Origin: Branchiostoma floridae | Taxonomy: Eukaryota; Chordata; Leptocardii; Amphioxiformes; Branchiostomatidae | NCBI RefSeq assembly: GCF_000003815.2 | Contig: NC_049994.1 | Span: 10,583,751 to 10,647,750, forward strand | Length of the DNA: 64,000 bases | Direction: 5' to 3' | Shown here: piece by piece, positions 1 to 14,500 of the stretch | Numbering within the stretch: the stretch's first letter is position 1 | Layout of the letters: each line of letters opens with the position of its first letter | Made by a program: the position numbers and the translations under genes | Notes under the pieces: generated by a model | Told to the model about the DNA's origin: nothing | Databases searched by the model: none | The model's input: only the letters and a program-made list of their open reading frames with translations

Positions 1-471
1 TTTGTAGTGATTGTACTGCGGAGGTATATTCGAAAATACATTGCTGCATTTTAAAAAAGAAGCGGTTAAAAGTGAGTTATGATTTAGCGTTAAAAAATGC
101 TGCAGATGCGTCATTTTGAGCAGTACGTTTAGAATAAATTCTAGGAGAATTAGGTGAAAATTGTTCAGTATCTTGTTTGAGAAGAAACATACCTAAGGTT
201 TTGTCCCCGGCCGCATCTTGTTGTAATTTTAAAGGACGTGTTTTTCACACCTACTATCATAAATCACAAGGGTTTCGCGAATTCCTGCTAAAGCCAAAAC
301 CTTTCTAACCAATCCAAGATGGCTCCGGTCATCTCTGGCCGATTCCGTCCAAATATTCTGGCCAAGACCGCTGTAATTTCGTTGTAATGACCGCCTTTAT
401 TTGCACGTCTCGGCTCCAGTAAGGGGCTCTGCCACTTTCTGTGTGCACAAAGGTGAAGTGTACCAACGAAA

Positions 472-485
472 TTGACAGAACTGTC
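472..485. promoter_or_regulatory. Paired inverted TGACAG sites (TALE-type)
   Basis: TTGACAG is followed after two bases by CTGTCGC, so two TGACAG cores face each other. TGACAG is the preferred core of the MEIS/PREP/TGIF homeodomain proteins, which are Hox cofactors. It also carries the extended form GAAATTGAC (468-476) that recurs across the window. Binding is inferred from motif match only. Confidence 0.35.
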
Positions 486-1525
486 GCACTAGTCTAGACT
501 GATTAATCAAGAGAAAGAGATCTTGTCAAGCCTTGTCCTTTTCAAGTGCCTAAAACACTTATGCACGAACGAATCGCCAATATTTTGCCGAAATTATAGC
601 CTGCGTAACCATGCTAGTGTTATATTTCCGTTAGATGATAATTCGTTGTATTTGAGGCTTGTTTTGGGCTATTATCGCAATTGTAAATACCCTTGTACAA
701 AGTACCACAAACACTAGATATTTCACCTATTGGCCTTTGGCTCAACCTGGCATTTTTTGTTGACGTTGCTGTGTTTTAAAACCACGAAACAGGTCAATAT
801 TTGAAATAAGCATACGCAGAATAAACATGACCTATGTCTCCCAGTATTTACAATCTCGTAATGCATGACTCCCGGTCCATTTACCTTTCATGTTTGGCGT
901 TTAAAATTCGTATTTTGGGCTTATATTTGTCCCAATATTTTCAATTTACACTGTGATATTTTACCCAGGATTTCGTACAAAACCTCGTAGCGTTTAAAGC
1001 ATTGTGAACGGATTTATTAATGGTTATTTTGATGCAAACTTGATGTTAACACGGCCGACATGTTCGCGCCTCCATGTTCAGCATGATATTTTGCAGCCAT
1101 TGCAAGGTAAGTGGATATTTTAATACTGTAACGTGCTGATTTAAGTAGCTAGGACTCTTACAAGGATTTCCAAGAGATTACCATATCCCTACGGATTAAC
1201 GTTAATACGAAAGCAGAGAAAATTGTACTTACGCAGTACGATTTGACGATGTTGATTTCGACAAAACGTCTCGAGAGGACCTCAAAATGTTGGACCTACA
1301 CACAAGCACCCATCGATTACCGTTCATACCGATTTCGTGTACTAAAATTATCTGTGCTTTTTTATAAATTTTCTTTTAAACCATTACGGATCTTGGTCCA
1401 TTCTTAAGCTAGCGGATGATTGAAATGGAAAGGATTCAGGGGAAAAGGGTTGAAAATATGTCAAACTTTCCACCCAACTATTAATCAAACATTGGCAGGG
1501 TGATACCACCGAGTTCTGCGCCATG

Positions 1526-1616
1526 ATTGGTTTTTAAGTATCACATGACGACTAAAAATGACTCCCTTGTCCGCTGTTACGGATCAGTTAAAAGAAGTTC
1601 AACTCAATTTTATAAA
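1526..1616 (+). promoter_or_regulatory. Orphan promoter-like element: CCAAT/E-box composite plus TATAAA
   Basis: ATTGG at 1526-1530 is followed by TCACATGAC at 1541-1549, with the same 15-base start-to-start spacing found 5' of Hox1, Hox2 and Hox3. A TATAAA box follows at 1611-1616. No homeobox or other recognisable gene lies immediately downstream. A plausible splice donor (AAAG|GTAATT) lies at 1806/1807. It may be a distal promoter of a long Hox3 transcript, a promoter of a non-coding RNA, or an enhancer. The element is seen; its role is inferred. Confidence 0.45.
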
Positions 1617-2845
1617 TTCCATGGGAATACAAGATTTATTTCGACTGAATAGACATAAAATTACAACGGAAAAACAAAACCTCACCTCGATTTTTTTTCT
1701 CGACATCTTGTTGTGTATATTTCGGGGTCAGTTCTTTCGAGAGCGCTATTCAGTCGTTCCCAGTATGAGTTGTAGTTCTAGTGCGTTAAACAAGTCCACG
1801 GGAAAGGTAATTTGGTGGGAATTACTAACGCAGATTTCAGCTCTCCGAGATTTGCCAGCGTTTCCCGGCGGTTAGCGGGTCGAGGGGGTGCTTGTTGGCG
1901 GGTTGAGACGACTTCGGCGACCGACAAGCCACGACGATCGCATCCCGTATGCAGAACGCATCGTAGTCTTCATCCTATCGATCTGGATTCCTGGCCAGGG
2001 CGCGAAGGAAGGCAACCCAGAGACCCGAACTGACACAGGTGAGAGCATTTTTCTGCATCTTTTGCCCTTGGAAATGTCACCTAAAGAATATATTTATCTC
2101 CGGGAATCGTCGCAAGGTGCTATCCGAAGTTGTCAATCTCTCCCCAACCACCGTGCATAATAATCTCCGCGAAGGGGGGAGGCAAAAATACAAACAACTC
2201 CAGTCTCGCATCTCGTGAAGAAATTCCTAGGAAACAATCCAAGAAGCCTTTCTTCTTTTTCCTCTTCATTACTCTCTCCCAACAAGCCGCCTGTAGAGTT
2301 CCTGTGGAAACTGTTTGTGCTGATTATGCCGTCTGTTTGGCCAAAGCCGGTCTCTCTTTTAAGACTGCCCGACAATTAAGTTATAAACGAGTACTCGCTA
2401 ATACCACGGGCCTGTAAATAGCGCCATAAAACAGAGTACAACAGGCGACCCGCCGGCATCGCTTCTCCTAACAAAATACTGTCAACAAGCACAGATTTTT
2501 ATCATTTGTTCCCAGAGCCGTCACGAGAGGTCAGTGTGGTCCCTTCTTGCTGTAAGATTTGTGGCTTTTCTTTCTTTCGGAATTCTTTGACTGTCTCGTG
2601 TTGATTTATTGTAACTTTTCTCAGTTTGTGGGTAGGCCACGCCGCTGATGTGTTCGTCTTTATTATAAAATCGACCGACCTTACTTAGGAATAGGGCACT
2701 GTTGGGAACTGAGGTCGGCAGGGGTAAACTAAGTAATATCTTCTCTTAGACAGTCATCGGTATTTTCTTTGATTATTCCTAAACGTTTACCGTTAGGAGA
2801 AATAGAAGTCTTGCCTAAGGTCATTTCAAAACAATGCGGTTCTAA

Positions 2846-2856
2846 GCCGCCATCTT
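2846..2856 (-). promoter_or_regulatory. YY1/PHO-like site AAGATGGCGGC
   Basis: GCCGCCATCTT on the + strand is the complement of AAGATGGCGGC, a full match to the known YY1 preference. Similar sites occur at 9731-9741, 31941-31951 and 33066-33076. YY1 is linked to Polycomb recruitment and to some vertebrate Hox promoters. Function here is inferred from the motif only. Confidence 0.35.
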
Positions 2857-3192
2857 TGTTTCTCCTTCTTAGCTATCTTTTTCAATAATAGTTAACTTTC
2901 GTACTACAAACTTTATCCTAAACGTAAGACACTTGAAATTAGCACATAAAACGCTTTTTCTACCTTTTTTGGTTCATTTATTCAACTTTTCTAACCAAAA
3001 CTAGTTGCTAAAAATTCAGTATTTAGTTTTAATAGTTTCAAGTATAAAATACCCATGACTAAAGGAATTCTACAGTGTAAAGTTACATAGTAAGAACTAA
3101 ACCTTCACACAAGTGGAAAGTGAGCAACACAAGTGCATAGAACCTTATGAACAATACAGAAGTTGGTTTTCTATAAATTATTCATATGAGGT

Positions 3193-3263
3193 TATGTATA
3201 TGTATGTATGTATAGTGGGGCTTTCTTTTATTTTCTTTATTTATTTTATTTATTTTTCATTTC
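3193..3263. repeat. Simple repeats: (TATG)n then T/A-rich (TTTA)n tract
   Basis: A short run of TATG units (about 3193-3214) is followed by a T-rich tract of TTTA and TTTC units (about 3221-3263). These are ordinary microsatellite-like sequences with no sign of function. Confidence 0.7.
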
Positions 3264-6200
3264 TTCACATTGTGGGGGTATGTAAGTAGATGTGTTCATG
3301 GGGGTTGTATATCTTGTGGACCATGTCTTGTGAACTCTGTACAGTGTAGTATTGTGTTTTTGTGAGTTTGAGGTTGTCTGAAGGAGAAAGTTTATTCATG
3401 ATTTCTCACTGTTTTTGTAATATGTCATGTGGAGCCCACTGATAGTGACACAAGATATGCAAAAACTATTCCTACTGAAATTGCAGAGAGAATTACGGCA
3501 CTTTAAGCTACTTAAATCCACCACTATGTTCTGCTCTAATGGTTTTGTGTTTTTATCTTAAAGTGTACTAACTTGGAGGTAATATTCCCAGACACTATGT
3601 CGCATTCTAAAGATTGTATCTAATTGTGCCTTGGGAAAAGAGTCATTTTCTTGACGTCAAGAATTCCTACTGCGTGTCTTGTGAGACTCCTTCCAAGCGT
3701 TTTGACTGCGTAAGAGGCAGCTCGGGTCAGAGGTGGGCCTAGAAAAAAAACCGCGCCGCCAGAAAACATTTTTGCGGAGGTCCCAGGGCCTAGAAGGTGT
3801 GTCAGTAACCGTAGTTGGTAGATATTACATTTTACCTGCTGCCGCTCTCTTGTCACCTTTGAGAGGGCGAAACTGTCAAACCATGTCAAGTAGGGAGACC
3901 TTTTCAACTTTTCGCTGGGTTGAACTTGAAGAGGCTGACTTGGCAAGCTCGCAGACCTGCCCTTTCAATTTTCTACTCTTCCAGTCGGCTTCGCCTCTCG
4001 TGTTTCTCCCAGAGGTATACTGCCTCCTATTATTAATGCAGTCGGCTGCTCAATTTTATTCGTTTAGATTCGCGGGTAGCGTTGCTTTTAGAGACCTAGA
4101 TGTCTCCAGAGTGATTGTGGTGGATGCGAGGAGACAGCCAGGGTGAAAGAGATGCATTAGTGTAGCGTCATTGCAGCGTAACAATCTCCCCTGTCTCCTG
4201 TTTGAGATTTCCCTACTGTCAGCTATTCCCCCTTCTGATCTTGACGACTCGCGGCAGTTGAAATCTACACGTCGCTGTCAATTTCTCCCCGCTAATCCAA
4301 AAGCTGGGCTGAAATTGACATTACAGGCGGCACGTATTGACAAGTAGCCTTTTGAAGTTACACCGGCCACAATCTGGCGGGAAAACTCCGCTAGATTTTC
4401 ATCTCACAGGTTTAATTTCGGATGCACTTAATCTACACCGCTGCCGGCGATCACCCCATAACGTCAAAAACTTTCTGAAGTTCATATAAAAAAACTCTCA
4501 TTTCGCTATCTCGCCTTTTGAAAGCTCGCCGGAAGAAACGTCGTGCAAGCTTCACTCAAATCTTGCGGGTCGATACTTTTTGTCAGCATGTTTTTTAGGA
4601 CCTAATCACTTCCGTTGTAAGAGAGATGCCGGCACATGTGTGGGGCTGAAATAGACAAGACACAGGCGTTATTTCGGAATTTGTTTTTATTTACGCTTCC
4701 GACGAAAACCTTTCCCAGTTGCTCACTGTGTTTCTGTCAAACAGTGGCGGAGGGATATGAAGTTTGGCCTAAGTGACTCGGCTGTGTTTGTCTTGAAGTC
4801 ACTGAGAGAAGAACTAGGACACAAAGTGCAACCCAACTTTTTTTCCACCTACGAAACACCATATGGATTGACCCCTGTTGTGACAAAATCATTTGGAAAA
4901 AGCTCGGGTCGCCTGGTAGCGATTTTAAGTATTCCCAACTGACCCTAAGGTTAAAAACCACTGCCCTTTGTTTAAATCAGTCCCAACCGACCCGCTAGAT
5001 ATGCGGCCGTACCTTCAGCCGTAAATAGCGTGGCATTCAACGTTACATTCGGCTCCTATCTCTGACATCCTTGCGAGCTCAGACGGATGGAAAATTCGAT
5101 GTGGCTTGGCAGCGTAAATTGAAGTATCCGCGCTCTCCCCCGTTCGATTTTAATAACCAACTTTCATATAACGTCAGTGCTTCGGATTAATTTTCTCCTG
5201 CCTTAATTTTCTTGGCTGAGTCCGTCAGGAATATACCGATGGACCTGGGAGGATTTGGGGGTGTTGCGAACCTAATAATGCATTTGATGAGGCGCTTTTG
5301 CTCAGGTCATCCCACGCAGATAAAATTTACACTTTTCACTAAAGCCTGCCCATTCTTTCCAATTAACGTAGATACCATCTTCCCGCTTTACATAATCTTC
5401 CGTGCAATATCCTCATGTATTATGGGCATATATATGAATCTATTCCATTTTCTATTATGCCTGTATCTTTCTCTTTCGTTGCAGGCTATAATTTGATTCC
5501 CAGGAAACAGTGTGATAAGACACTGTTAACATAATGAAGTTATAGAACATGAGAAATCAACATCTGTGTGGTTGTGTGTGTGAAAACGACGGGGGGAAGG
5601 TCTATAACATGTCCTTCATTCGCCCTTGTGTAGATGAAATGGACACGTAGGGGTCGTGTGAAATAAGCATGTCCAAGCCAGAAATTCGGCCCTCTCAAGC
5701 GAGCTGACCGCAAATGTTGCGCCGCTGTTGCTTCGTTACTACCCCCTCAAGCAAAGCCGACACATTTCCGACCAATATACACTACCCTAGTAACCCCTGA
5801 CGCAGAAAATATCCTCTAAAATCCACTTAGCGAGAAAGATACGTACGAAAAAAGTCTACATTTTGAAAGTGTTTTACTTTTGTTTCCTCTCGACTTCAGA
5901 GCGAAGTTGTTAATATTATTCCTCATGTCTGCGGGCATTATTGCCCTCTCCCGTCTCATTTCATACCCGCTTGACCGTTTATAATTATTTCTTTTCATTC
6001 CCAGCATTTAATGAGTCGAAGGTCTCAAAAACAAGACAAACGAAGTGTCAAGGGGTTGCTCCAAAACGCGGTATGGGGTAGCCCAGATATTGGTTTGGAG
6101 ACAACAAATTAATTTCGCGCAGAAGGCAATATTTCCCGCAAACTTCTAAGTAACCCCTGGAGAAAATTTTTAAATTATAGAGAGAATTGTGGCTCTCTGA

Positions 6201-9200
6201 AGCGTAAGACAAGCAATAAACATGTCCCACAACCGAACTCAGCAATTTAAGAGTAGTAATTCAAACTGCCAGAAGTTTGAAGCCGAGATCCCATAGCCGT
6301 TAATTTGTATGGTCTTCGATTTTTATTCTCTCCGCTCCAGTTCGATTGAAACAACAGCCAAATTTCATTTCAACTCAATTACCGAATAATTCTGTACCCT
6401 TCGATCGTGTGCCAAGTCGTATGGCTAGGTTTGGATAACTTCTTTCCTCAAAAACACACCCTCTCTTTGTTCAGGGCTCGTACAAAAGCTGTAACCAGAA
6501 GTGATTAAAATAATGGTAGTAAACAAGAAAAATTAAAACGAAAAATATGTTTCCTACAGCGTAAATATTGAAACATTTTTATCTAAAAATTAAAGTGTGA
6601 AATAGCTTGCTTCTGTACTAAAATTAAAGCTTATAAGACTTGTCAGGGCTGGTTTAGTAAAGAGTTAAACACCCCATGCGAAGTGAGAACAATAAACCGG
6701 CTGTGTTTTCTACTCTGTTTCTTTTAGATTTTACTACTGTTTTTAGAGGGCACAGAGGCACCAGAAATGCTTGTACACGTTTTTAACATCTGTAAGAAGA
6801 TCTGTTTTTACTCAAGAGGAGATAAAAGAGGAACTTGTCGAGAAAGTGAGAATTGTTTTTGAGTTTATATCATGGAACTGGGAAGTCTGATCTCTGTTAC
6901 CACACCAGGGTACCACATATTGCACTACTGTAACAGATTTGCATTATTATGCATGAACATGATAATTCTACCCATATTTTCTTCCTAATCCGATCCTTAT
7001 TTTCCTCCATATTGCTCCTTAATCTCTCTCCAAACTCTGTACAATTCGGAGGTGTCTATAAGCCTTATAGTGTAGGCGTCAGTAGGCGAACGTTGAACAA
7101 AAACCCTGTACAAAGACAACATGTCATGCCCTATTGTAGTCCTTTCTTACCGACGAAAGAAACGGTTTCACCCCAGTAAGCATACTTTGACAAAATTTTC
7201 CCCTATATCCCCTTCCCTTGCACTCTTGGTGACACCTATACACCGTTAGTAACACCTTAAAAATCAAGGAAATTACGGTACGAATGTAACAAGGAAACAG
7301 TGTCTTGTAGAAAACATGGCGCGTGCTAACCCCGACGTTTGAAAACAACCCCGCCTGAAACAGAGTAAAAATGACCGCTTCAAACCGCGCGTACTTACAC
7401 ACCCCACCACAATTGTCTCCCCCTTGCACGCTACTACATTATTGTTAGGCCCTTTCAGATGCTAGAGGTGTAGATTTATGGGCTACAGCGCCCTAAATGT
7501 TTCCCATAAAAAACATCAGTGTCGCTCCCTATCTCTCTTGGAGCCTGCGAGGTACAGTTGGCAGTTGCGAGCCTTGAGCCCGTAAATCTACCATAGGGTC
7601 GTGACACCTCATTATCAAATCGACGTTAAATGTTCAAGTACAATTGGGGGTGGCAAGGATGAGGTCACTTGGCTGTTAATAACAATATTTGATGAACTTT
7701 GATATAGGAAATATATTGCCCAAGTGCAGCGCCGATCTAACATAAATCAAGTGCGTTGAGTGCCACCCTGCCAGCCATTTTGAAGCGGAGTCTGGCGCAG
7801 TCAGGCCGTGTGGGCTGAAACACTGCGACAAAATGTGGATTCTTAGGCGCCAAAATCTGCCGATTTCTTCACTCTTATCACCATGGTTACCTGCAGACGA
7901 TTTGGGTGTGTTAGTGAGGGTGTTTCGTTTGGCGTGCTGGCGGTTCGGCGGCGGTTGTTGTCGGCTTGTGCTCGGGCGTTCCTCCCTGCTTGCGCCATCT
8001 GTTCGCTCTCCCTGCTATCAGGTACGTGGGCTTATTCTGTTAAACACACGGCAAAATGGACCCACAAAAAGGCACATTCCATCAGAGACAACACCTGCAC
8101 TTTCTACAGAAATTAATTCCTTATATTCCAAACTCATGATACGCAATTACATCGTAATGAACAGTCACTATATGTGGAGGGATCCTAAGCCTGCACCCAA
8201 ATTAATGCCATTATAATAGCGCCCTAGCTTCCATTCCGTACCGCACCAAGCTAAACGAATTCTTAATTCCATTTCGGAGTGCATGCTTCTGAAAGCTTTC
8301 ATAAGCTTTTTAGCTGAGTCTATTCCAAGATACCATGAGAGATAGAGAAGAAGGATTAGCCAAATACCGCTCAGATCCCATTTTGTAATCCGCACACGTT
8401 TGGCGTTGAAGCTAGCTCTATGTGATGTCATACTTCCAGGATGGCACACATACTAATTAAGAGTTTTCTCGTCCTCTAGAGATCCTTCAGAAAGTCTCTA
8501 ACTAAATTTTCTCTAACACATATTTGGGCTGGGTTATTTTCAATATCACACCGGTGTTGTATGTGAATATATGCTAGCTAATTATGCCCCCCTCCCCCAC
8601 CCATCACTCACTTGACCCCTCTACCCCTTAATGTCACTCCGCTATTGAAGAAAATAGATCTTTGAAGAGTTTGAGTGTGGTCTTGCAATGTAGTACTAAT
8701 TGTGAGAACTAGACGTAAAAACTACCCCTTTAGAAGTTGGTTAAGCCCTGTTGTTACGCCGCGAGGCTGCGGTGTGGACGTGACCACCGGAGCCCTGCCG
8801 GCATTGGTGCTGCATCTGTCAATCAAATGTATCATAGGGGAAAGATCCCGTACCGAAGCGAAGGTCTCCATTTAGAACAGCTTGCAGGCGCCTCAGTACA
8901 GATAGGATCGCCCAATACAGCACCGATATCCTGACAGGTAAGGGGACGTTCTCCAGGCTTTCGAGTCGCACTCTCGCGCTAATTAGGCGGGGATTCTCTG
9001 TTCCAAGCCGAAGCGCTCTTCGCTACGAGTCGAGAAGACAAATGCGAGTTTGCCAAGCCTTTTCCCGCCGCGATGCGAGCCGACCCAACCCCCGTGTAGC
9101 GGCCGAAAGACGGCGTCGTAAGTTTACAAGAAATGTGCGAGCCTCGTCGTATCTTGTCAGCCGAGCTCTTTTTCTTAATGGCGCTCGTGAGGATCATTAA

Positions 9201-9730
9201 TCTAATTACTAAACGAGCGATTTCAGTGTCCATTATTTTATCATTGATGTTTTTTTCTTTCTGGTTGTTATGGGACGTCTAGTTTGTTGTGTGATTTATT
9301 TCTCGCTGTCGGGTGTTAGATTTCGTACCTCTTCTATTGTGTGAGACAGCTTCGGCAGCTTGAAGAGCGTTTTTCTGATAAAAAGTGTACTAGATCCTTG
9401 ACACTTCGGGGTACGTCGTCCTTCACACAACGGCTCCAGTTACGTGTGCTTGTAATTGATTGAGGAAACTCGTGTCATTTTCACTGACTATTTCTGAAGT
9501 ATACGTTGAAAACAACAGAGCATGTTTTGTTGTGGATTATAGGAACAACGACATCTCGAATCAAAACTTCGATTTTTTTTCTTCTAAGTAAAGTGGCAGA
9601 GTTTTATGTGATGGGACCTCTGTGACGTGACCCAGGCGTGCGTTTTATGTCGTCGAAGTTGATTCTAAACGAGCAAGGTCAAATTGTTGGGGACGGGGCG
9701 ATTTATTTCTTAAACTGTCAACGCGTTTTC

Positions 9731-9741
9731 AACATGGCGGC
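9731..9741 (+). promoter_or_regulatory. YY1/PHO-like site AACATGGCGGC
   Basis: AACATGGCGGC matches the YY1 core ATGGC with a GGC extension. It is one of several such sites in the region 5' of Hox3. Motif match only. Confidence 0.3.
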
Positions 9742-11537
9742 GTGCCAGTTGTAGACATTGCGTACTTAACCCTGCCACACTTCACGATAAATTTCTGTCT
9801 GTACTATTTGAAGAAAAACCTTCAAAATATCGGACCACGTCTATAGATATCTTCCGTCTGAAGGACTGCTGTTATTTCGATTAAGAGAAGCCCGCCGCGT
9901 AGTTGTAATTGCCAACAGCAATGTCGGTCAAGCGGATGCCGTCTAGCACATCGAAAAGTAATCTAGTAGCTGCTCATTTTGCGGATTTTCCAGCAATTAA
10001 TCAACTCAAGATGATTTGTAGCTTGGCTGGGTATCAGGAAACAAAGCGACGCTGATTATTTTCTAGTCCCTGTTAGCGTTTTCTTAACGAATTCAGGATA
10101 TTTCGGAAGCTCGATTTTTTTCCTGCGGCCGCGGAATTGACACGATTTTGTTCGCTACCGTTTCTCGCTGTCAGCCTGTCGCCATTTGAAATCCTTAGCG
10201 CTTGACCCCTGTGTCCCTTGCCTTCGATACCTTCCCCAGTCAACGGCAATGAAAAATGATCTTTTTGCCGAATCATGTTTCGGCGCTGCCGAGCCATGAA
10301 AAGGAAAACGTAGATATAAATGATTTCCTATTGTTAGTAACGCAGGAAGGGGGATTGTTCCGAATAGCAGACCCTCCCTCCCCCTTTTCAGTGTGTTATT
10401 GCTTTGAGATCTACTGTCAACGGGGGTAAATTCGGTTCGTTTCGCTCAAGAAATTCAAAATATATCCCGACAAAAAGCCATTAGTCAACTTCAGCTATCC
10501 TTTGGCAAGTTTTCCGTCAGAATAGAGAGGTTGTTTAGGGTTAAATTTGACGGTTTTGGTTGCTACTGTTTCCCTGTTTTTGATCTCGGAACACTATTGA
10601 AAAATAGGACTTGATTTTATGCCTGAAGCGAGGTCTTAACATGGATTTTTCTCCGATTAAATCTACCAAACGAAATCACTTATAGTAAGACCAGCAAAAT
10701 CCTCAACAATTTCTGCGTGCTGTCAGCAATTCTGGCATCAAAAGCCCATAACATTCGCAGATAACAGCATAAAAAATATTGCTGAAATCTACAAATTGTA
10801 CGAGAATATAGCACGCTCGAGAAATCGGCACATTTTGTTTGGGAACTAAAAAATGACGTTCTGTAATAGTCAACATTACTCAGGCTTTAAATTCTTTTGT
10901 CCGTGGATCCGTCTACTTTAAAATTAATGTACTGAAACCAGAGATTGACCTCCAACCAACGATATATAATAAATCTTCCAACTTCGCACGTCAGTAAGAA
11001 ATGACAGAGGGATCTTTTTACGAGGATTTGGTTTCTTTTAATCCTAAATTCGCCTAGCTTTTTGTATATCTTACTTTTCAGGGTTCCGTGTTGTAGAAAT
11101 GATATGTTGTTCTTGTTGTCAGCGACGCTGTACTTGCCTTTGTGGGCTCCCAACGACGTTTATCTGGAAAAAGAAAAACAGAAATCCGTTTAGTTTTGAA
11201 GGCAAACAAGGCAAAACAAGTAACAGATGTATCGAAGGTGACCCAAAATTATGCCGACTCACATCCGACTATTCCTCCGAGCGGGAAATTGCCTCGTTTT
11301 CTGCCCAAGGAGGCTACAGGAGTAAACTTGTGCGAATCTTACCGAGAAATTGGTCGGGATACAAAGGTTCGATCTTTGTGGGAAGTGTACGAAGTGGACG
11401 TGCGAAGCACATCGTAAATCACTGAGGGTTCGCGCCCGGCCGACAAGTGCGGGTGTCGCGGCTAGAGATCGGGCGTACAGCCGGCCTACGGGCGGTCGGG
11501 CCTAGAGGGTTGTTGACAACTAAAGCTTCCCTTCTAC

Positions 11538-11562
11538 TCTCCCTCTCTCTCTCTCTTTACAG
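11538..11562 (+). repeat. CT-rich microsatellite ending in TTTACAG
   Basis: A (CT)n run ends in TTTACAG, giving a chance or real 3' splice-site look (polypyrimidine tract plus AG at 11561-11562). No exon of a known gene follows. Most likely a simple repeat. Confidence 0.6.
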
Positions 11563-14500
11563 AAAAGTACCTCTTCTATCATACTTCTGACGGCAGGACA
11601 TTTACTCTTGACGGGTGAGAGTAATTATAATGGACAAAAGAAGAGTCTAGACTAGCGTATGCAGTGACCGCCGTTTGCCCCCGTTTTTCTTCTTGTTGAT
11701 TCTCCAAGATTTGCGCAATGTGTTGCCGTCTGTGTAGTGTGCTGCGTTCCCACACATTATAGCGGTGCAAACGGGTGGACTTTCTTGGGATAACGTCTTG
11801 AAGAAACGGTGTTTTAGGGCAAGAACATAGTACCTTACTGTCGCGAACTTTCGGTGACCTAACCCCAAGGCTCTATTTTGAAATGTACATAATTATTCAA
11901 GCTTGCCTATTCATATGTATTGGGCTCACATAGAGAGATAGTCCACCTTACAAAGAATGACCGCTGCCCGACCTCCGGTATTGTACCAATCAGGAAAGAA
12001 CGGAATCGAATCATTTTCCAAGAAAATCTAGTGGAGTGCAATAGATTGCAAGCGTAATGAAATTTTCTATGGCGTGACCGTTTGCACATACCAATGGGGT
12101 GAAATTGACGGTGCGGGTGTTGTTTTTACATGCGGAGTGCGGTCTAGCACTCTCGTACCGACTTCAAATTTAGGCCACAACGAAATTACACCATTTAGGG
12201 CTAAAACTAGGGGGATTGAAACGCCACAGCGTTAGACAGAATCACTTCGTAAAGAAGGGCAATGAAAAAGTCAGTGTCGTTTGTGTTTCAGAAGTTTTAA
12301 TCCAGCAGAATTGAGCTTACGAAATACAACAATGGTGTGTTGAAGTAACTGTTTTTAAACCGTTTTTTGTGTAGTTGTTTTTCTTGCAATTTAGATTTTG
12401 GTATAAAAATTTTTCCACCTAATTTTAGATCTAGAAGTAGGGATTCTTTTTAGTATATAGCTTTCACGTTTAATGAAACTAATATAGCCTGAAGAATTCC
12501 TTCTTTCTCGACACATATGGTATGGTAGTGATTCCACATTTGCTATTGGGGTAGACGGTATAAAATTCTGCTTGTTTGGAAACCTAGTACCCTCTAAAGG
12601 CTCACGGCGCCCCACAACTATGCGGTTTGATACATTCCGACCAAAAAGTTCAAACAGTTTTTAACAAGATAGCGCAGATTGTGTTTTCTCATTTTCGTTC
12701 GCCCTGGCTTCAACTTGACAAAAAAATAAAATCATTTTTAAATTATTTCCCCCTTATTTTTTTAGTAGTTGGAATGATATTTTACCAGTCTTTTCTAGGC
12801 CTTTGTTCTTTGTAAAGAGAAGTTATACAACAGCTTGAATGCTTACTTCGGAAGCACAAATAGTAATTGGAGAAACGGTCTAAACAAGGGAGCTTCTGAG
12901 GTTAGTCCACTCTAGCCTCTGTCTGAAGGGTCTAATAGCTCCTCAACAAGACAACAAATAAGTTTATCCCTTTGCGGTCTGGAGGTCAGTGTTGAAGGCA
13001 GGGAGTTGGGGATTTTTTTACAAACATTTTGGATGATTGAAATGTGGATTTACGGAGGTAAACCGGGGCAATAGGTGTCATGGCTGTTACCGTAGGTCGG
13101 CACACTGCCGTGTCAGAGGTTACGTTACAACGTCGGGCCCGGTCACCAAGTATTCGGATCAAGTTTCTACCCCAGCCCTAATCCAAACTGTCTGATTGAC
13201 TGAACTCGTACGGAGGACAGTCACCTGTTTATGCCAGAGCGGATTAAAAGGGGATTTAAGTTTTAAGAACGACTGGCGAGGGATAGTAAGTCGGGAGAGA
13301 TGCGGTTCTGACAAGATAGCCCAGGTGGCATCCCTTGGTGTCCCTCCGGCGTTGCCAGGGCAAACCCTGTCAGCGCCAACACGGACACAGACAGAGACTG
13401 ATCGAAAAACACCTACCTCAAACGCCAGGGAGCGCTCTTCTACCTCCAGCAAGCCGTTCTGAACCAACTCTACACAAATATCTACTCAACAAGACGTAGT
13501 TTTCGGTCCTTTTTACTCCCGGACGCCATTTCTGGCCCCGGAGACACCACCCCACCGCACCACAGTTTATTGCTACAAACACTCATTACGTAGAAGACCT
13601 CGCACCCACTTGTATAATAGTAAGTCGTAAATCACGGCTTTCCCTTTGATGTTTCAATGCGACTCGAAAAAACGGCTACAAAAGATACAGGATAGCTCGA
13701 AAACACATGAGAAACTTGTGTTTGGGTATTGATACTATAACAGGCAATATGTGGTGTTTCTGTCGTTGAGTGTCAGTTAGTGGTGCAGTTTGTTTGGCCT
13801 TGTTGCCCCCGGGTTGACCATCTCCCCCTTTGAACTGTCGCAGGCGAGTTTGACAGGAATATATGGCCTTACCCGACCATCAAAAGACTTCGGACTAGGG
13901 TGCTAATCTACTGCGCCTGTGTAGTTTTCTAACACAGCCCTGGTGTTTCTTTTGTGGCCATCACTGCGGCTCGGGTCTGTTTCGCGTACGGCCACGACTA
14001 GACTCTGTTTGTTGTCAGTTTCTCTATCTACAACAAGCGGCAGAAATGGCGGAAGTGACAACGCCGGGACCGCAGAAACAACTCTTATCTCTGCAATTCC
14101 TGGAGGTACAAACTCGCGCACTAATCATACCCCACTAACCTTCATTTTCATACCTTCTTTGAAATTATTCCGATGATTTTAACAATGTGCCCTTTCTTGT
14201 TGTGTTTATTTGCTAGTTTTCATTCTGTCGGCCATTTTATGATTCCCTGTCCCGCGCTTTGTTTTCTCGCACCAAAGTGTGGATGTTTGAACTTTTGACC
14301 GACAAAGTTTTGTTCGGATATTTTGCACACAAATCTGTTTTCCGCGATCGAAGAAGCCTTGGATATTGACTTATTGTTGTACAGAAGAGTGTTGTCAGAC
14401 GTACAATCGAACGAAAAACTGTTTTTCTGTTTTTGTACTTTTCTACAATTTATTCTATGATTTTCAAAAGCTATTGAGTTAAGTCTCATCTTAAAATCTA

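Noticed and set aside
1558-1875. 105-codon open frame starting with ATG just after the orphan promoter-like element
   Set aside because: The protein resembles no Hox4 or other known N-terminus and has no domain. The promoter-like element is reported, but not this frame.
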